Origin: Peribacillus deserti
GTDB lineage: Bacteria; Bacillota; Bacilli; Bacillales; DSM-1321
Direction: 5' to 3'
Assembly: GCF_002863585.1 (NCBI RefSeq)
Contig: NZ_PGUY01000027.1
Location: forward strand, 57,436-121,435
DNA: 64,000 nucleotides
Positions 10,059 through 19,045 of the stretch are shown here, piece by piece. Numbering within the stretch: the stretch's first letter is position 1; each line of letters opens with the position of its first letter. Both the position numbers and the translations under genes were made by a program. Below the pieces are notes generated by a model. That model had not been told where the DNA came from and did not search any database. It saw only the letters and a list, made by a program, of their open reading frames with translations.

Positions 10059-12380
10059 TTACTTTTCACCTGCCAGTGCATGCTTCAGAACCTGGTCAAC
10101 ATGGGAAACAAGTACGAATTCCAGTTGATTTCGGACACTTTCAGGGATATCATCGATGTCTTTTTCATTATCCGCTGGAAGAATGATCTTAGTCAAACCT
10201 GCGCGGTGTGCACTTAAGGTTTTTTCCTTCACGCCTCCGATCGGGAGAACCCTCCCTCTTAAGGTGATTTCTCCTGTCATTCCTACTTCGCGCTTGATCG
10301 GCCTGCCAGTGAGTGCAGAAACGAGAGCCGTTGCAATCGTGATTCCTGCAGAAGGCCCGTCTTTTGGAACGGCCCCTTCTGGCACGTGTATATGAATATC
10401 ATTCTTTTCATGGAAGTTTTCATCTATGGATAATCCTTTAGCTTTGGAGCGTACATAGCTGAACGCTGCCTGCGCAGATTCCTTCATCACATCACCGAGC
10501 TTACCGGTAAGCACAAGCTTTCCTTTTCCTGGAGCAAGGCTGACCTCAATCTGAAGGGTGTCTCCTCCAACCGTTGTGTAAGCAAGACCGGTAGCTACAC
10601 CCACTTGATCCTCAAGTTCTGCCTGCCCATAGCGGAATTTCCGTTTGCCCAGGAAGTCCTCCACGTTCTTTTCGCTCACAATGACTTTCTTCTTTTCACC
10701 TGAAACGATGATTTTAGCTGTTTTCCTGCAGACCGTCGCAAGCTGCCGCTCAAGGCTTCTTACTCCTGCCTCCCTGGTGTAATACCTGATAATGCTCATC
10801 AATGCATCATCTTTCACCTGAAGCTGGGACTTCTTCAGACCGTGTTCTTCCAGCTCTTTCACCAGCAGATGCTCTTTAGCGATATTCAATTTTTCAAGCT
10901 CTGTATAACCGGCAATTGAAATAATCTCCATCCTGTCTCTAAGCGGGCCCGGGATGGTAGCCAGATTATTGGCCGTTGCTATAAACATGACCTTGGAAAG
11001 ATCGTATGTTTCTTCAATATAATGATCGCTAAAGCTATGATTTTGCTCAGGATCCAGCACTTCCAGCATAGCTGCAGAAGGGTCACCCCTGAAGTCATTC
11101 GACATTTTATCGATCTCATCGAGCAGGAACACAGGATTGACGGTACCTGCCTTTTTCATTCCCTGAATGATCCTGCCGGGCATGGCGCCTACATAGGTTC
11201 TTCTATGACCGCGGATTTCAGACTCATCCCTCACTCCGCCAAGGGACACCCGGACAAAGTGGCGGTTAAGTGAGGATGCAATCGATTTGGCAAGACTCGT
11301 TTTCCCTACCCCTGGAGGTCCAGCCAGGCATAAAATAGGTCCTCTTAAGGAGTTCGTAAGCTTCTGGACGGCCAGATATTCTAATACACGCTCTTTAACC
11401 GTTTCCAGTCCATAATGGTCTCGGTGGAGGATTTTTTCCGCTTTGGCAATGTCTAAGTCATCTTTTGTAGAATTCGTCCAAGGAAGAGACACAAGCCACT
11501 CGATATAATTCCGGATTACAGCGCTCTCTGCAGAGCTTGCAGGAATCTTCTCATAACGGTCCAATTCCTTGGCCGCCGTTTCCTTGACATGATCCGGCAT
11601 TCCGGCTTGATCAATTTTCTCTTGAAGTGCAGCCACTTCTCCTGTCTTGCCTTCTTTATCTCCCAATTCCTTCTGGATGGCTTTCATCTGCTCACGCAGA
11701 TAGTATTCCTTTTGGGTCCGTTCCATGGAACGTTTCACACGCTGGCCGATCTTTTTCTCTAAATTCAATACTTCCTTCTCGTTATTGATGGTTTCGAGGA
11801 CTTTAGCGAGACGCTCCTTCACATCAATCGTTTCGAGGATTTCTTGTTTTTCCTTCAGCTTTAACGGAAGATTGGATGCAATGATGTCTGCCATTCGTCC
11901 TGGCTCTTCTATATCAGCGGCCGATGAGAAGGTTTCAGAAGAAATTTTCTTGGACATTTTTATGTATTGCTCAAAATATTCAAGAAGAGATCTCATTAAA
12001 GCCTGATGCTCTACGTCCTTCTCAGTGCTGTCTTCAAAGGTTTCGAGCTTGGCAGAAAAATGTGTTTCTTCATCAAAGAACGTAAGGATACGAGCTCTTT
12101 TCAAGCCTTCCACAAGCACTCGGATCGTACCATTTGGAAGCTTGAGCATCTGCTTTACTTTCGTGAGCGTTCCCATTTCATATATATCCTGTTCCGCAGG
12201 CTCATCTATCGATACATCCTTTTGAGTTGTCAAAAAGATTAAATGGTCATCCACCATTGCTTTTTCAAGTGCATGGACCGATTTATCCCGCCCTACGTCT
12301 AAATGCAGAACCATGGTAGGGTATACAAGCAATCCTCTAAGCGGAAGGAGGGGAACGAGAATTTCGTTATTATTCTCCAT
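10059..12380 (-). CDS. lonA: ATP-dependent serine protease LonA
   Basis: LonA degrades misfolded and some regulatory proteins in the cytosol. It has the N-terminal substrate-binding domain (to about residue 200), coiled coil, AAA+ module with Walker A AGPPGVGKTS near 350 and Walker B VFLLDEIDK, and the C-terminal protease domain with the catalytic serine in PKDGPSAGIT and the lysine in PIGGVKEKTLSAHRAG. The reading frame is open from GTG 12392, but AGGAGG overlaps that codon. I place the start at ATG 12380 (MENNNEILVPLLPLRG), which matches the family N terminus; GTG 12386 is the alternative. Confidence 0.96.
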   Translation of the reverse strand: MENNNEILVPLLPLRGLLVYPTMVLHLDVGRDKSVHALEKAMVDDHLIFLTTQKDVSIDEPAEQDIYEMGTLTKVKQMLKLPNGTIRVLVEGLKRARILTFFDEETHFSAKLETFEDSTEKDVEHQALMRSLLEYFEQYIKMSKKISSETFSSAADIEEPGRMADIIASNLPLKLKEKQEILETIDVKERLAKVLETINNEKEVLNLEKKIGQRVKRSMERTQKEYYLREQMKAIQKELGDKEGKTGEVAALQEKIDQAGMPDHVKETAAKELDRYEKIPASSAESAVIRNYIEWLVSLPWTNSTKDDLDIAKAEKILHRDHYGLETVKERVLEYLAVQKLTNSLRGPILCLAGPPGVGKTSLAKSIASSLNRHFVRVSLGGVRDESEIRGHRRTYVGAMPGRIIQGMKKAGTVNPVFLLDEIDKMSNDFRGDPSAAMLEVLDPEQNHSFSDHYIEETYDLSKVMFIATANNLATIPGPLRDRMEIISIAGYTELEKLNIAKEHLLVKELEEHGLKKSQLQVKDDALMSIIRYYTREAGVRSLERQLATVCRKTAKIIVSGEKKKVIVSEKNVEDFLGKRKFRYGQAELEDQVGVATGLAYTTVGGDTLQIEVSLAPGKGKLVLTGKLGDVMKESAQAAFSYVRSKAKGLSIDENFHEKNDIHIHVPEGAVPKDGPSAGITIATALVSALTGRPIKREVGMTGEITLRGRVLPIGGVKEKTLSAHRAGLTKIILPADNEKDIDDIPESVRNQLEFVLVSHVDQVLKHALAGEK

Positions 12381-12654
12381 TTTCACTGACACCTCCTGTA
12401 TAATTACAGTTTTCTTTTACTAGGTAAACTTACCTTTTAACTCAGCTTTTTACAATTCTATCTTATTTGAATAAATGTGTCTATTGTTCGAGATGGGTGC
12501 TTTTATTATCTCCAAAACGGGCATGAAAAGCACGCAATAAGTAATAGGTATTTTTTCTTCCTCTATCCAAGCTTATGCGGGGAGGATCAACACTAGTTTC
12601 TATATATATACATTCCCTGATTTATTTCCCTTAAGCTGCTTCTTACCGACTAAT
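12381..12654. other. Intergenic region upstream of lonA
   Basis: About 270 nt before lonA. I looked for CtsR (GGTCAAA direct repeats) and CIRCE elements and saw none. The promoter cannot be placed with confidence. Confidence 0.4.
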
Positions 12655-12717
12655 TAAAAAATCGGCCATTCCGGTTCATAACGCTCACGGTTCGCGTCAA
12701 TGTTACCGGCAGCCGAA
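12655..12717 (-). terminator. Probable terminator after lonB
   Basis: Directly after the lonB stop, an imperfect long hairpin (TCGGCTGCCGGTAAC... paired with ...GAACCGGAATGGCCGA) is followed by TTTTTT on the minus strand. The stem has mismatches and bulges. Confidence 0.6.
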
Positions 12718-12722
12718 TGGAA

Positions 12723-14387
12723 CTATACACTTTCTTTTTTGCTCAAGTCTGGATGTGTCAGGATATCGTCAGGAATAACCTCTTTTAAGAGGGCAATGTC
12801 AAATACCTGTGATAAATGCTTCACAGGAATCACTTCAATTCCTTTGACATCCTTTAGAATTCCCTGCATATTCTCTTCGGGAATGATTACTTTTTCAGCA
12901 CCGGCTTTTTTAGCCGCTTTGATCTTAGGAAGCACTCCGCCAATGGCTTTTACATTGCCATGGATGCTGATTTCACCTGTCATGGCCACCTTATGGTCTA
13001 TCGCTATCTTATAAACCGATGAATAGATGGCTGTCGCCATTGCAATCCCAGCTGATGGTCCATCTATCGGAACCCCGCCTGGGAAATTCACGTGTATGTC
13101 ATATTGATCGGCGGGCACCCCCATCGCCCGGAGAACAGTAATAACGTTCTCGATCGATCCTTTCGCCATGCTTTTTCTTCGGATCGATTTGCCTGAACCG
13201 CCGATACTTTCTTCTTCCACGATTCCTGTTATATTAATTGAACCTTTTTCAACTGCAGGAAGGACAGTAACCTCTATCTCAAGAAGCGCCCCGCTATTTG
13301 GTCCATACACTGCCAAACCATTAACGATCCCAACCTTTGATTTACTTAAAATCTTCTTTTCTAGCCTTGGAGACAACTGGCTGGAATGAATAACCCATTC
13401 CATATCCTCATCTTTTATGTAATCCCTATCTTCTGTTATCGCGAGTCCTGCTGCGATTTGAATAAGATTCACAGCTTCCCGCCCATTTCGCGCATAATTA
13501 GCGAGAGTGGTTAACCCATAATCACTAATTTTGAGACTTACTTTGTCGGCTGCATTTTTAGCAACTGCTGAGATTTCTTCTTCATCCAATTCTCTGAAGA
13601 AAACCTCCATGCATCTTGACCGAATAGCCGGCGGTATTTCGCTGGGTGTCCGTGTTGTGGCTCCGATCAGCCGGAAATCTGCTGGCAGCCCATTTTTGAA
13701 TATATCATGAATATGTGCCGGTATCTGGGTGTTTTCTTCTTGGTAGTAAGCACTTTCTAAGTGAACTTTACGATCTTCAAGAACTTTTAAGAGCTTGTTC
13801 ATCTGGATTGAATGCAATTCTCCAATCTCGTCAATAAATAATACGCCTCCATGGGCATTTGTAACAGCACCCTGCTTCGGCTGCGGGATTCCTGCCTGTC
13901 CCATCGCACCAGCTCCTTGATAAATGGGATCATGGACAGACCCAATCAATGGATCAGCAATTCCCCGTTCATCAAAACGGGCTGTAGTTGCATCTAATTC
14001 GACAAAAACAGAATGTAACTGAAAAGGGGACTTGGGGTTTCTTTTTGCATCTTCAAGCACAAGTCTGGCCGCTGCCGTTTTACCTACCCCAGGAGGGCCA
14101 TATATGATCACATGCTGAGGATTGGGACCGCAAAGTGCAGCCTTCAACGATTTAATCCCATCCTCCTGCCCGACTATATCACTGAAGCTTTTTGGCCTGA
14201 CTTTCTCCGCCAAAGGCTCGGTAAGCTTAATGGATCTCATCTTCCTTAGCTGATCCATTTCCTTTCTTGATTCCCGGTCTATTGACACCTTCTGGGTCCG
14301 CTGACCTTTGAGAAGATTTAAAAAATACATCCCAATAATAACCCCAAAAACCAATTGGATTATCAACGCAATTCCTGTCCAACTCAT
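12723..14387 (-). CDS. lonB: Lon-like ATP-dependent protease LonB (sporulation)
   Basis: LonB is a membrane-anchored Lon relative expressed in the forespore of B. subtilis. The 554-residue protein starts MSWTGIALIIQ with one N-terminal membrane helix, then an AAA+ module (Walker A YGPPGVGKTAAAR near 90, Walker B VLFIDEIGEL), and a Lon protease domain (catalytic serine in IDGPSAGIAMAT, lysine in GGVLPKIKAAKKAG). It lacks the large N domain of LonA. The frame is open from 14459, but the RBS GGGAGGG and family N terminus set the start at 14387. A sigma-F-like promoter lies upstream. Confidence 0.95.
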   Translation of the reverse strand: MSWTGIALIIQLVFGVIIGMYFLNLLKGQRTQKVSIDRESRKEMDQLRKMRSIKLTEPLAEKVRPKSFSDIVGQEDGIKSLKAALCGPNPQHVIIYGPPGVGKTAAARLVLEDAKRNPKSPFQLHSVFVELDATTARFDERGIADPLIGSVHDPIYQGAGAMGQAGIPQPKQGAVTNAHGGVLFIDEIGELHSIQMNKLLKVLEDRKVHLESAYYQEENTQIPAHIHDIFKNGLPADFRLIGATTRTPSEIPPAIRSRCMEVFFRELDEEEISAVAKNAADKVSLKISDYGLTTLANYARNGREAVNLIQIAAGLAITEDRDYIKDEDMEWVIHSSQLSPRLEKKILSKSKVGIVNGLAVYGPNSGALLEIEVTVLPAVEKGSINITGIVEEESIGGSGKSIRRKSMAKGSIENVITVLRAMGVPADQYDIHVNFPGGVPIDGPSAGIAMATAIYSSVYKIAIDHKVAMTGEISIHGNVKAIGGVLPKIKAAKKAGAEKVIIPEENMQGILKDVKGIEVIPVKHLSQVFDIALLKEVIPDDILTHPDLSKKESV

Positions 14388-14426
14388 CCTTTTCCCTCCC
14401 GCAAATACCTTGCTGATTTGTATTGC

Positions 14427-14456
14427 TAGTATCTCCCTCATTGAAAAGGAATAAAC
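14427..14456 (-). promoter_or_regulatory. Candidate sigma-F promoter of lonB
   Basis: On the minus strand GTTTA (14452-14456), a 15-nt spacer, then GGAGATACTA (14427-14436) fit the sigma-F consensus GYATA-N15/16-GGNNANANTR, with one mismatch in the -35. It lies 40 nt before the lonB start. B. subtilis lonB is a sigma-F target, which supports the reading. Confidence 0.6.
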
Positions 14457-14518
14457 CATTTATTTAAGGTACACCGGACAGATTTAACGGGGAGAGGGTG
14501 AGTATGCCAAATTAAATA

Positions 14519-14547
14519 CACCTGCTTAATTTGACAGGTGCTTTTTT
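14519..14547. terminator. Hairpin with T-run between lonB and the two-component locus
   Basis: CACCTG and CAGGTG arms around a 10-nt loop are followed by TTTTTT on the plus strand and by the weaker TATTTAATTT on the minus strand. No intact gene ends here, so it may have served the decayed gene upstream on the minus strand. Confidence 0.6.
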
Positions 14548-14890
14548 AATCTGAATTTTTGTATGTTTACAGAGTTTAACTTTAATTTTATTCAGGGAGG
14601 TATTGCAGTTTAGCGGCTGACTGGCTTAAGTATAGATATATGCACAATGGCCCTTTGGTTAAGCTTCAAAGTGTCTTGTAGCAGTCCAGCCTGTATCAAA
14701 GGAGACATGCGAAGAAAAGAGGTGAAATTTCACTTGATCAAACACACCCTTCTAATAGATTTTGTGTTTTATAGTCTGACCGTTATGAGGGAATATGGGG
14801 ACCAGGTAGGCATTCGAGTGTCCTTCCGCTATAAAAATCTTCCTTTCTGGACTGAGACTGCTTCATTACCTCATCGGGAAAGCTGCAGAA
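14548..14890. other. Non-coding stretch, possible remnant of a larger decayed locus
   Basis: No ORF here has a convincing ribosome site. A 125-codon plus-strand frame exists (14647-15024) but runs antisense through the pseudogene remnant and has no start signal. The stretch may hold eroded sequence from the same locus as the pseudogene at 14891-15155. Confidence 0.4.
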
Positions 14891-15155
14891 TCAAGTATTT
14901 ACTTCATCATAATCATCGTGTACGATATCTGACAGAGTACTATATGCTTCCTGACGAGTCTCATCAAACTTGTCAGCCATGCTGCTTGTCCAAAAGATCA
15001 GGCTGGATAATGAGGCGTATTTAATGAAGGCTTTCCTTCTGCTCCCGGTCTATTCCTCCTTTTGTCCTTTGAAGCCTACCCATTTTTTCTTCCACATCTG
15101 CTGATTTTCCCGAGATAGCACTATATATCTGATTAAGCTCATCGCCAAGTCCCAT
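14891..15155 (-). pseudogene. Decayed DUF5082/YwqH-like protein (LXG/type VII secretion accessory)
   Basis: An AGGAG site and ATG at 15155 open a frame reading MGLGDELNQIYSAISGKSA, then VEEKMGRLQRTK, to a TAA at 15021. Right after it the same frame reads IRLIIQPDL, then a frame change leads into WTSSMADKFDETRQEAYS and IVHDDYDE, ending at 14891. This is the order of B. subtilis YwqH (coiled coil, I-P-L, W-T-G-x-x-A-D-x-F-D, D-x-Y-x-E-Y), a small helical partner of LXG toxins. The gene has a nonsense codon, at least one frameshift and no C terminus, so it is broken. No intact LXG toxin or YwqI-like gene is nearby. The family call is from memory of the pattern. Confidence 0.65.
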
Positions 15156-15440
15156 GAAATTCTCCTAAATACGGTTCTAGGATCAGGCAATTATGTATTA
15201 TTTCATTTTATAGAAATTTCACCATCTACTAGAAATGGATGTACCTGTATAACCTAAACAAATAGTAATAATTTACCACTTGTTTCTTTACCAGCATCTC
15301 TGTATTCAAACTCAGTACTTATGATTATTTTACATATAAAATGCTTTCAACTGTTACGCTTCCTATTCTCACCCCTGCTGCATCTCATGAATACTTTCCC
15401 TGAGGAGTATTCCAATTTAATCCAATTAAGAGAGGTGCAT
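15156..15440. other. Non-coding stretch upstream of the pseudogene
   Basis: About 285 nt with no supported gene, RNA or repeat. Confidence 0.4.
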
Positions 15441-15449
15441 AACCTTCTT

Positions 15450-15548
15450 CCGCTTTTCGATCAGGTGAGACCCCACAGTCGGAGCGGGGAGAATCAGGCG
15501 CCCGCCCCGCGAAAAAGCGAGAATCCTCACATTCCAATCAACCCCCTT
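15450..15548. repeat. Degenerate copy of a dispersed Bacillaceae repeat
   Basis: The segment holds CAGGTGAGACCCCACAG, CGCCCGCCCCGCG and AAAGCGAGAATCC in the order seen in the inner part of a GC-rich intergenic repeat common in Bacillus genomes. It shares the CCGCG-AAAGCGAG core with the two 118-bp elements at 22227 and 24467. Its ends are too eroded to place. Confidence 0.45.
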
Positions 15549-15590
15549 ATTCCATAACAACAAAGTTTTTCACAAAATGCCTAAAGGACT

Positions 15591-16235
15591 TCAGGGTTTT
15601 TTCAATCCATTTCTGACCGCATATAAAGCCGCCTGTGTCCGATCGGCCAGCCCAAGCTTTGACAAGATGTTTGATACATGTGTTTTCACCGTTTTTTCAG
15701 TAATAAAGAGGGCAGATGAAATTTCTTTATTGCTCTTGCCGCTTGCAATTTCCAATAAAACTTCCTGTTCTCTTTTTGTCAATTCATTGATCAGCGACTT
15801 TTCGTTGCGACCGCTTCCCGAAAGAGCGGAGATTAGCTGGGATGTTGCTTTTGGGTGAATTTGATTTTCTCCGTTCACTATTTTCTTAATGACAAGAACT
15901 AATTCATCCGGTTCTATATCCTTCAGCTGATATCCTAAAGCCCCGGCTTCGAGTGCAGGCAGAACATGATCCTGGTCGGAGAAGCTCGTTAGAATCAGGA
16001 TACGGGATTCTTGCTGATGTTGTTTAATCTGTTTTGTTGCCTCAATTCCATTTACCCCCGGCATATCCAGATCCATTAAGATGATATCCGGCTGCAGCTC
16101 CATGGACATTGCAACGGCTTCAGTGCCATCCTTTGCCTCCCCTGCCACCTCAATTCCGTCCTGTGTCTGCAGAAATAGCGCCAGGCCTCTTCTTACGACA
16201 TGGTGGTCATCTGCGATTAATACCTTAATAGCCAT
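15591..16235 (-). CDS. NarL/FixJ-family response regulator
   Basis: This 214-residue DNA-binding regulator has a receiver domain with D9-D10 and the phospho-acceptor D55 (in IILMDLDMPGVNG), the conserved T and K further on, and a C-terminal LuxR-type helix-turn-helix (LTKREQEVLLEIASGKSNKEIS, then TEKTVKTHVSNILSKL). It overlaps the end of the upstream histidine kinase gene by 11 nt, so the two form a coupled pair. Its targets cannot be read from the sequence. A LiaR/NreC-like architecture is clear, but the specific system is not recognised. Confidence 0.93.
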   Translation of the reverse strand: MAIKVLIADDHHVVRRGLALFLQTQDGIEVAGEAKDGTEAVAMSMELQPDIILMDLDMPGVNGIEATKQIKQHQQESRILILTSFSDQDHVLPALEAGALGYQLKDIEPDELVLVIKKIVNGENQIHPKATSQLISALSGSGRNEKSLINELTKREQEVLLEIASGKSNKEISSALFITEKTVKTHVSNILSKLGLADRTQAALYAVRNGLKKP

Positions 16236-17364
16236 GCTTGCCCTCCTGAATAGGAATTTCTACGATAATACGAGTCCCTTTTTCTGTGTTACTCTCAATT
16301 CGAAAGATACCATTTAATGATTCAGTCCGCTCCTTCATCGTTACCAGGCCCATGGATGTCAAATGTTCATTCCCATGTAAAAGACAGCCTCTGCCTTCAT
16401 CCCAAATTTCCAGAAGAATAGTGGGTGTACTTACATGAATCCGTACAAATACCTGATTTTGACCGGAATGTTTTTTGCAATTATTCAAAGCTTCCTGACC
16501 AATCCTCCAGACTGCTTCTTCAACTCTAGAAGGAAGAGTGATCAAACCCTGAACTTCAGTATATACTTTTAATCCAATCAGGGTCCCATAGCTGGTTAAT
16601 GCATGAACGACTCCATTTTCCAGCCCTTTGGGACGCAGCTGCCATATTAATGCTTTCATTTCAGCCAGTGCCGTCTGGGACATTTCCTGTATATATTGAA
16701 AAGTGTCTTTAACCTGGGGCTCCTTTGACATTTCTCTTCCGGCCCGGGCAGTTAATGAAACGGAAAATAACAGCTGATTTACCGAATCATGAAGATCCCT
16801 CGCAAGACGATTCCTTTCAGCAGCAACTGCTGCTTCCTGTTCCAATTCATGCAGCTTAATTCTTTTGACAGCCGTACCTATTTGATAGGCCACTGATTCG
16901 AGCAGGTCTAGTTCCGTTTCATTAAAATGAGTTTTATAAGGTGAAGCCACATTCAAAAGGCCGAATTGCTCATTACCTGCTCCTAATGGCACCGTAGCGT
17001 GATGCGTTAAGCCGCAAGCATCTCCGGAATTAGATAGGATGGCATCCTCCAGTCTTTTACACTCCATGATATTTGAAGCTTTGTGCAGTGTCCCTCTGGT
17101 AAATTTACTTACACACCAGCAGTTATTAGAACACATTGGTTTTAAATGATCCTGGGTTAGTGCTGAAGGGAGATTCTGATAAGCTGCCAATTCATTCTTA
17201 CCGCTTTTATCTATTAAAAAAATCCAGCCAGTCTTAAATTCTGTAATACGGAGAAGCATCGCCAGTACTTCCTGAAGCACCTCGCGGAGATTGGTACCCT
17301 CATTTAACTTTTCTGCAATATCTTTAAGGATTTTTAATTTAGAAAACTTTTCCTGCTCTGCCAC
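16225..17364 (-). CDS. GAF-domain sensor histidine kinase (HisKA_3 type) with cysteine cluster
   Basis: This 379-residue soluble kinase has an N-terminal GAF domain (about 20-170), a HisKA_3 dimerisation domain with H192 in RNRLARDLHDSVNQLLFS, and a HATPase_c domain with NNCKKHS and WDEGRGC motifs. There is no membrane segment, so it senses something in the cytosol. The GAF domain has five cysteines, C78, C82, C84, C102 and C117, in a C-x3-C-W-C ... ECKRL ... GDACGL arrangement that could bind a metal, Fe-S cluster or act as a thiol switch; the ligand is inference. It is paired with the overlapping response regulator. Confidence 0.9.
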   Translation of the reverse strand: MAEQEKFSKLKILKDIAEKLNEGTNLREVLQEVLAMLLRITEFKTGWIFLIDKSGKNELAAYQNLPSALTQDHLKPMCSNNCWCVSKFTRGTLHKASNIMECKRLEDAILSNSGDACGLTHHATVPLGAGNEQFGLLNVASPYKTHFNETELDLLESVAYQIGTAVKRIKLHELEQEAAVAAERNRLARDLHDSVNQLLFSVSLTARAGREMSKEPQVKDTFQYIQEMSQTALAEMKALIWQLRPKGLENGVVHALTSYGTLIGLKVYTEVQGLITLPSRVEEAVWRIGQEALNNCKKHSGQNQVFVRIHVSTPTILLEIWDEGRGCLLHGNEHLTSMGLVTMKERTESLNGIFRIESNTEKGTRIIVEIPIQEGKHGY

Positions 17365-17526
17365 CGTAATCCTCCTCGGGTACCGTTCTTTCCTCTATTA
17401 TCATTAATATGAAGTAGTTTGGAAAGGAATTATTTGCGAGGAACACATCCAGCCTGGGCATTCACTGAATTCTCTTGGGGATTTTATCCTTATCCCATTT
17501 ATAGGAAAATTGGATTTGAAAAAGGT

Positions 17527-17666
17527 TTGCAGGATTTTTGAGATATATGCAGGATTTCGGAAACTTATGCAGGATTTTTAAGATATTTGCAGGATTCCAG
17601 AAACTTTTGCAGGATTTTTGGGATATTTGCAGGATTCCAATAACTTAGGCGGGATTCTTATAATCT
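17527..17666. repeat. Tandem repeat, seven 20-bp units
   Basis: Seven consecutive 20-bp units, beginning TTGCAGGATTTTTGAGATAT, alternate between two types: GCAGGATTTTTgaGATAT and GCAGGATTcCaGAAACTT, giving a 40-bp higher-order period. The last unit is diverged (AGGCGGGATTC...). It is intergenic, between the sensor kinase gene and the clpX terminator. All frames lack a start signal and contain stops, so it is not coding. Confidence 0.9.
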
Positions 17667-17695
17667 CTGCCGGCGCCTTATCCAAACAGTAAAAA

Positions 17696-17732
17696 ACAAA
17701 AAAGCTGCCGGCTCACATAAAGCCGGCAGCTG
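17696..17732 (-). terminator. Terminator after clpX
   Basis: An 11-bp perfect stem (AGCTGCCGGCT / AGCCGGCAGCT) with a 7-nt loop is followed by TTTTTTG on the minus strand, about 45 nt after the clpX stop. Confidence 0.92.
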
Positions 17733-17776
17733 ATATTTAGACCCTGAAAGAGCTTGTCTTTCACCAAGGTTTCTAA

Positions 17777-19045
17777 TTAAGCAGAAGTTTTCTTTTCTTT
17801 CCCTGTTACAAGTGTCCCGTCTGTAAGAAGCAATTTAGGCGGCTTGTTTTCGGTAATGGTTTCTGCTGTGATGATGCACTTGTCGATATCATCACGAGAC
17901 GGCAGATCAAACATAACCTCAAGCATAATGCCTTCGATGATGGAACGAAGTCCACGGGCACCTGTTTTGCGCTCGATTGCTTTCTTAGAGATTTCGTTTA
18001 ATGCTTCCGGCTCGAATTCTAAATCGACATTGTCGAGCTCAAGCATTTTCTGATATTGCTTAACAAGCGCATTCTTTGGCTTGGTAAGAATTTCGATTAA
18101 TGCCGCTTCATCCAGCTGTTCCAATGTTGCAATGACTGGAAGACGTCCGATGAATTCCGGAATAAGTCCAAACTTCAGCATATCTTCTGGAAGGACCCTT
18201 GTAAGAAGAGACTTTTGATCGACATCTTCTTTTTTCTGATCCCCGCCAAATCCGATTACTTTTTGGCCTAAACGGCGTTTGATGATCGGCTCGATGCCAT
18301 CGAATGCCCCGCCGCAGATGAACAGAATATTCGTCGTATCAATCTGGATGAATTCTTGATGCGGATGCTTGCGCCCTCCTTGAGGCGGAACGCTTGCAGT
18401 TGTACCTTCAAGAATTTTAAGAAGTGCCTGCTGAACACCTTCACCAGAGACATCACGTGTAATGGATGGATTTTCAGACTTTCTGGCAACCTTATCGATT
18501 TCATCGATGTAAATGATGCCTTTTTCGGCTTTTTCTACATCATAGTCTGCAGCCTGGATCAGCTTCAAGAGAATATTTTCGACATCCTCACCCACATAAC
18601 CAGCCTCAGTCAAGGAAGTCGCGTCAGCTATGGCAAAAGGTACATTCAATAGTCTTGCCAGGGTCTGAGCAAGGAGGGTTTTACCGCTTCCTGTAGGCCC
18701 GATTAAGCAGATATTACTTTTAGCAAGTTCTACATCATCAATTTTGCTGTTGGAATTAATACGTTTATAATGATTGTAAACGGCAACTGCAAGCGATTTC
18801 TTTGCCTGCTCCTGGCCAATTACATATTCGTCTAAGATTTCACGGATCTCTCTTGGTTTGGGAACGTCTTTGAATTCTACTTCTTCTTCCGTCCCAAGCT
18901 CCTCTTCCACGATTTCCGTACATAATTCTATACACTCATCACAGATATATACTCCAGGCCCGGCAACCAGCTTACGAACCTGTTCTTGAGTTTTGCCGCA
19001 AAAAGAGCATTTCAGCTGCCCTTTTTCATCGTTAAATTTAAACAT
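17777..19045 (-). CDS. clpX: ATP-dependent Clp protease ATP-binding subunit ClpX
   Basis: ClpX unfolds substrates and feeds them to the ClpP protease. The 422-residue protein has the N-terminal zinc-binding domain (C13, C16, C35, C38), Walker A GPTGSGKT near 115, Walker [10 protein letters not shown] near 180, the GGRKHPHQE pore loop, and sensor 2 GARGLRSI. The tig-clpX-lonB-lonA order is the usual Bacillaceae arrangement. It has its own terminator and a 420-nt upstream gap from tig, so it is transcribed alone. Confidence 0.98.
   Translation of the reverse strand: MFKFNDEKGQLKCSFCGKTQEQVRKLVAGPGVYICDECIELCTEIVEEELGTEEEVEFKDVPKPREIREILDEYVIGQEQAKKSLAVAVYNHYKRINSNSKIDDVELAKSNICLIGPTGSGKTLLAQTLARLLNVPFAIADATSLTEAGYVGEDVENILLKLIQAADYDVEKAEKGIIYIDEIDKVARKSENPSITRDVSGEGVQQALLKILEGTTASVPPQGGRKHPHQEFIQIDTTNILFICGGAFDGIEPIIKRRLGQKVIGFGGDQKKEDVDQKSLLTRVLPEDMLKFGLIPEFIGRLPVIATLEQLDEAALIEILTKPKNALVKQYQKMLELDNVDLEFEPEALNEISKKAIERKTGARGLRSIIEGIMLEVMFDLPSRDDIDKCIITAETITENKPPKLLLTDGTLVTGKEKKTSA

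Noticed and set aside
12006..12242. Plus-strand ORFs inside lonA
   Set aside because: Shadow frames of a long conserved gene.
14647..15024. 125-codon plus-strand ORF
   Set aside because: No ribosome site, odd composition, and it runs antisense across the DUF5082-like remnant.
17527..17666. Repeat-coded peptide
   Set aside because: Every frame across the 20-bp repeat contains stops or lacks a start signal.
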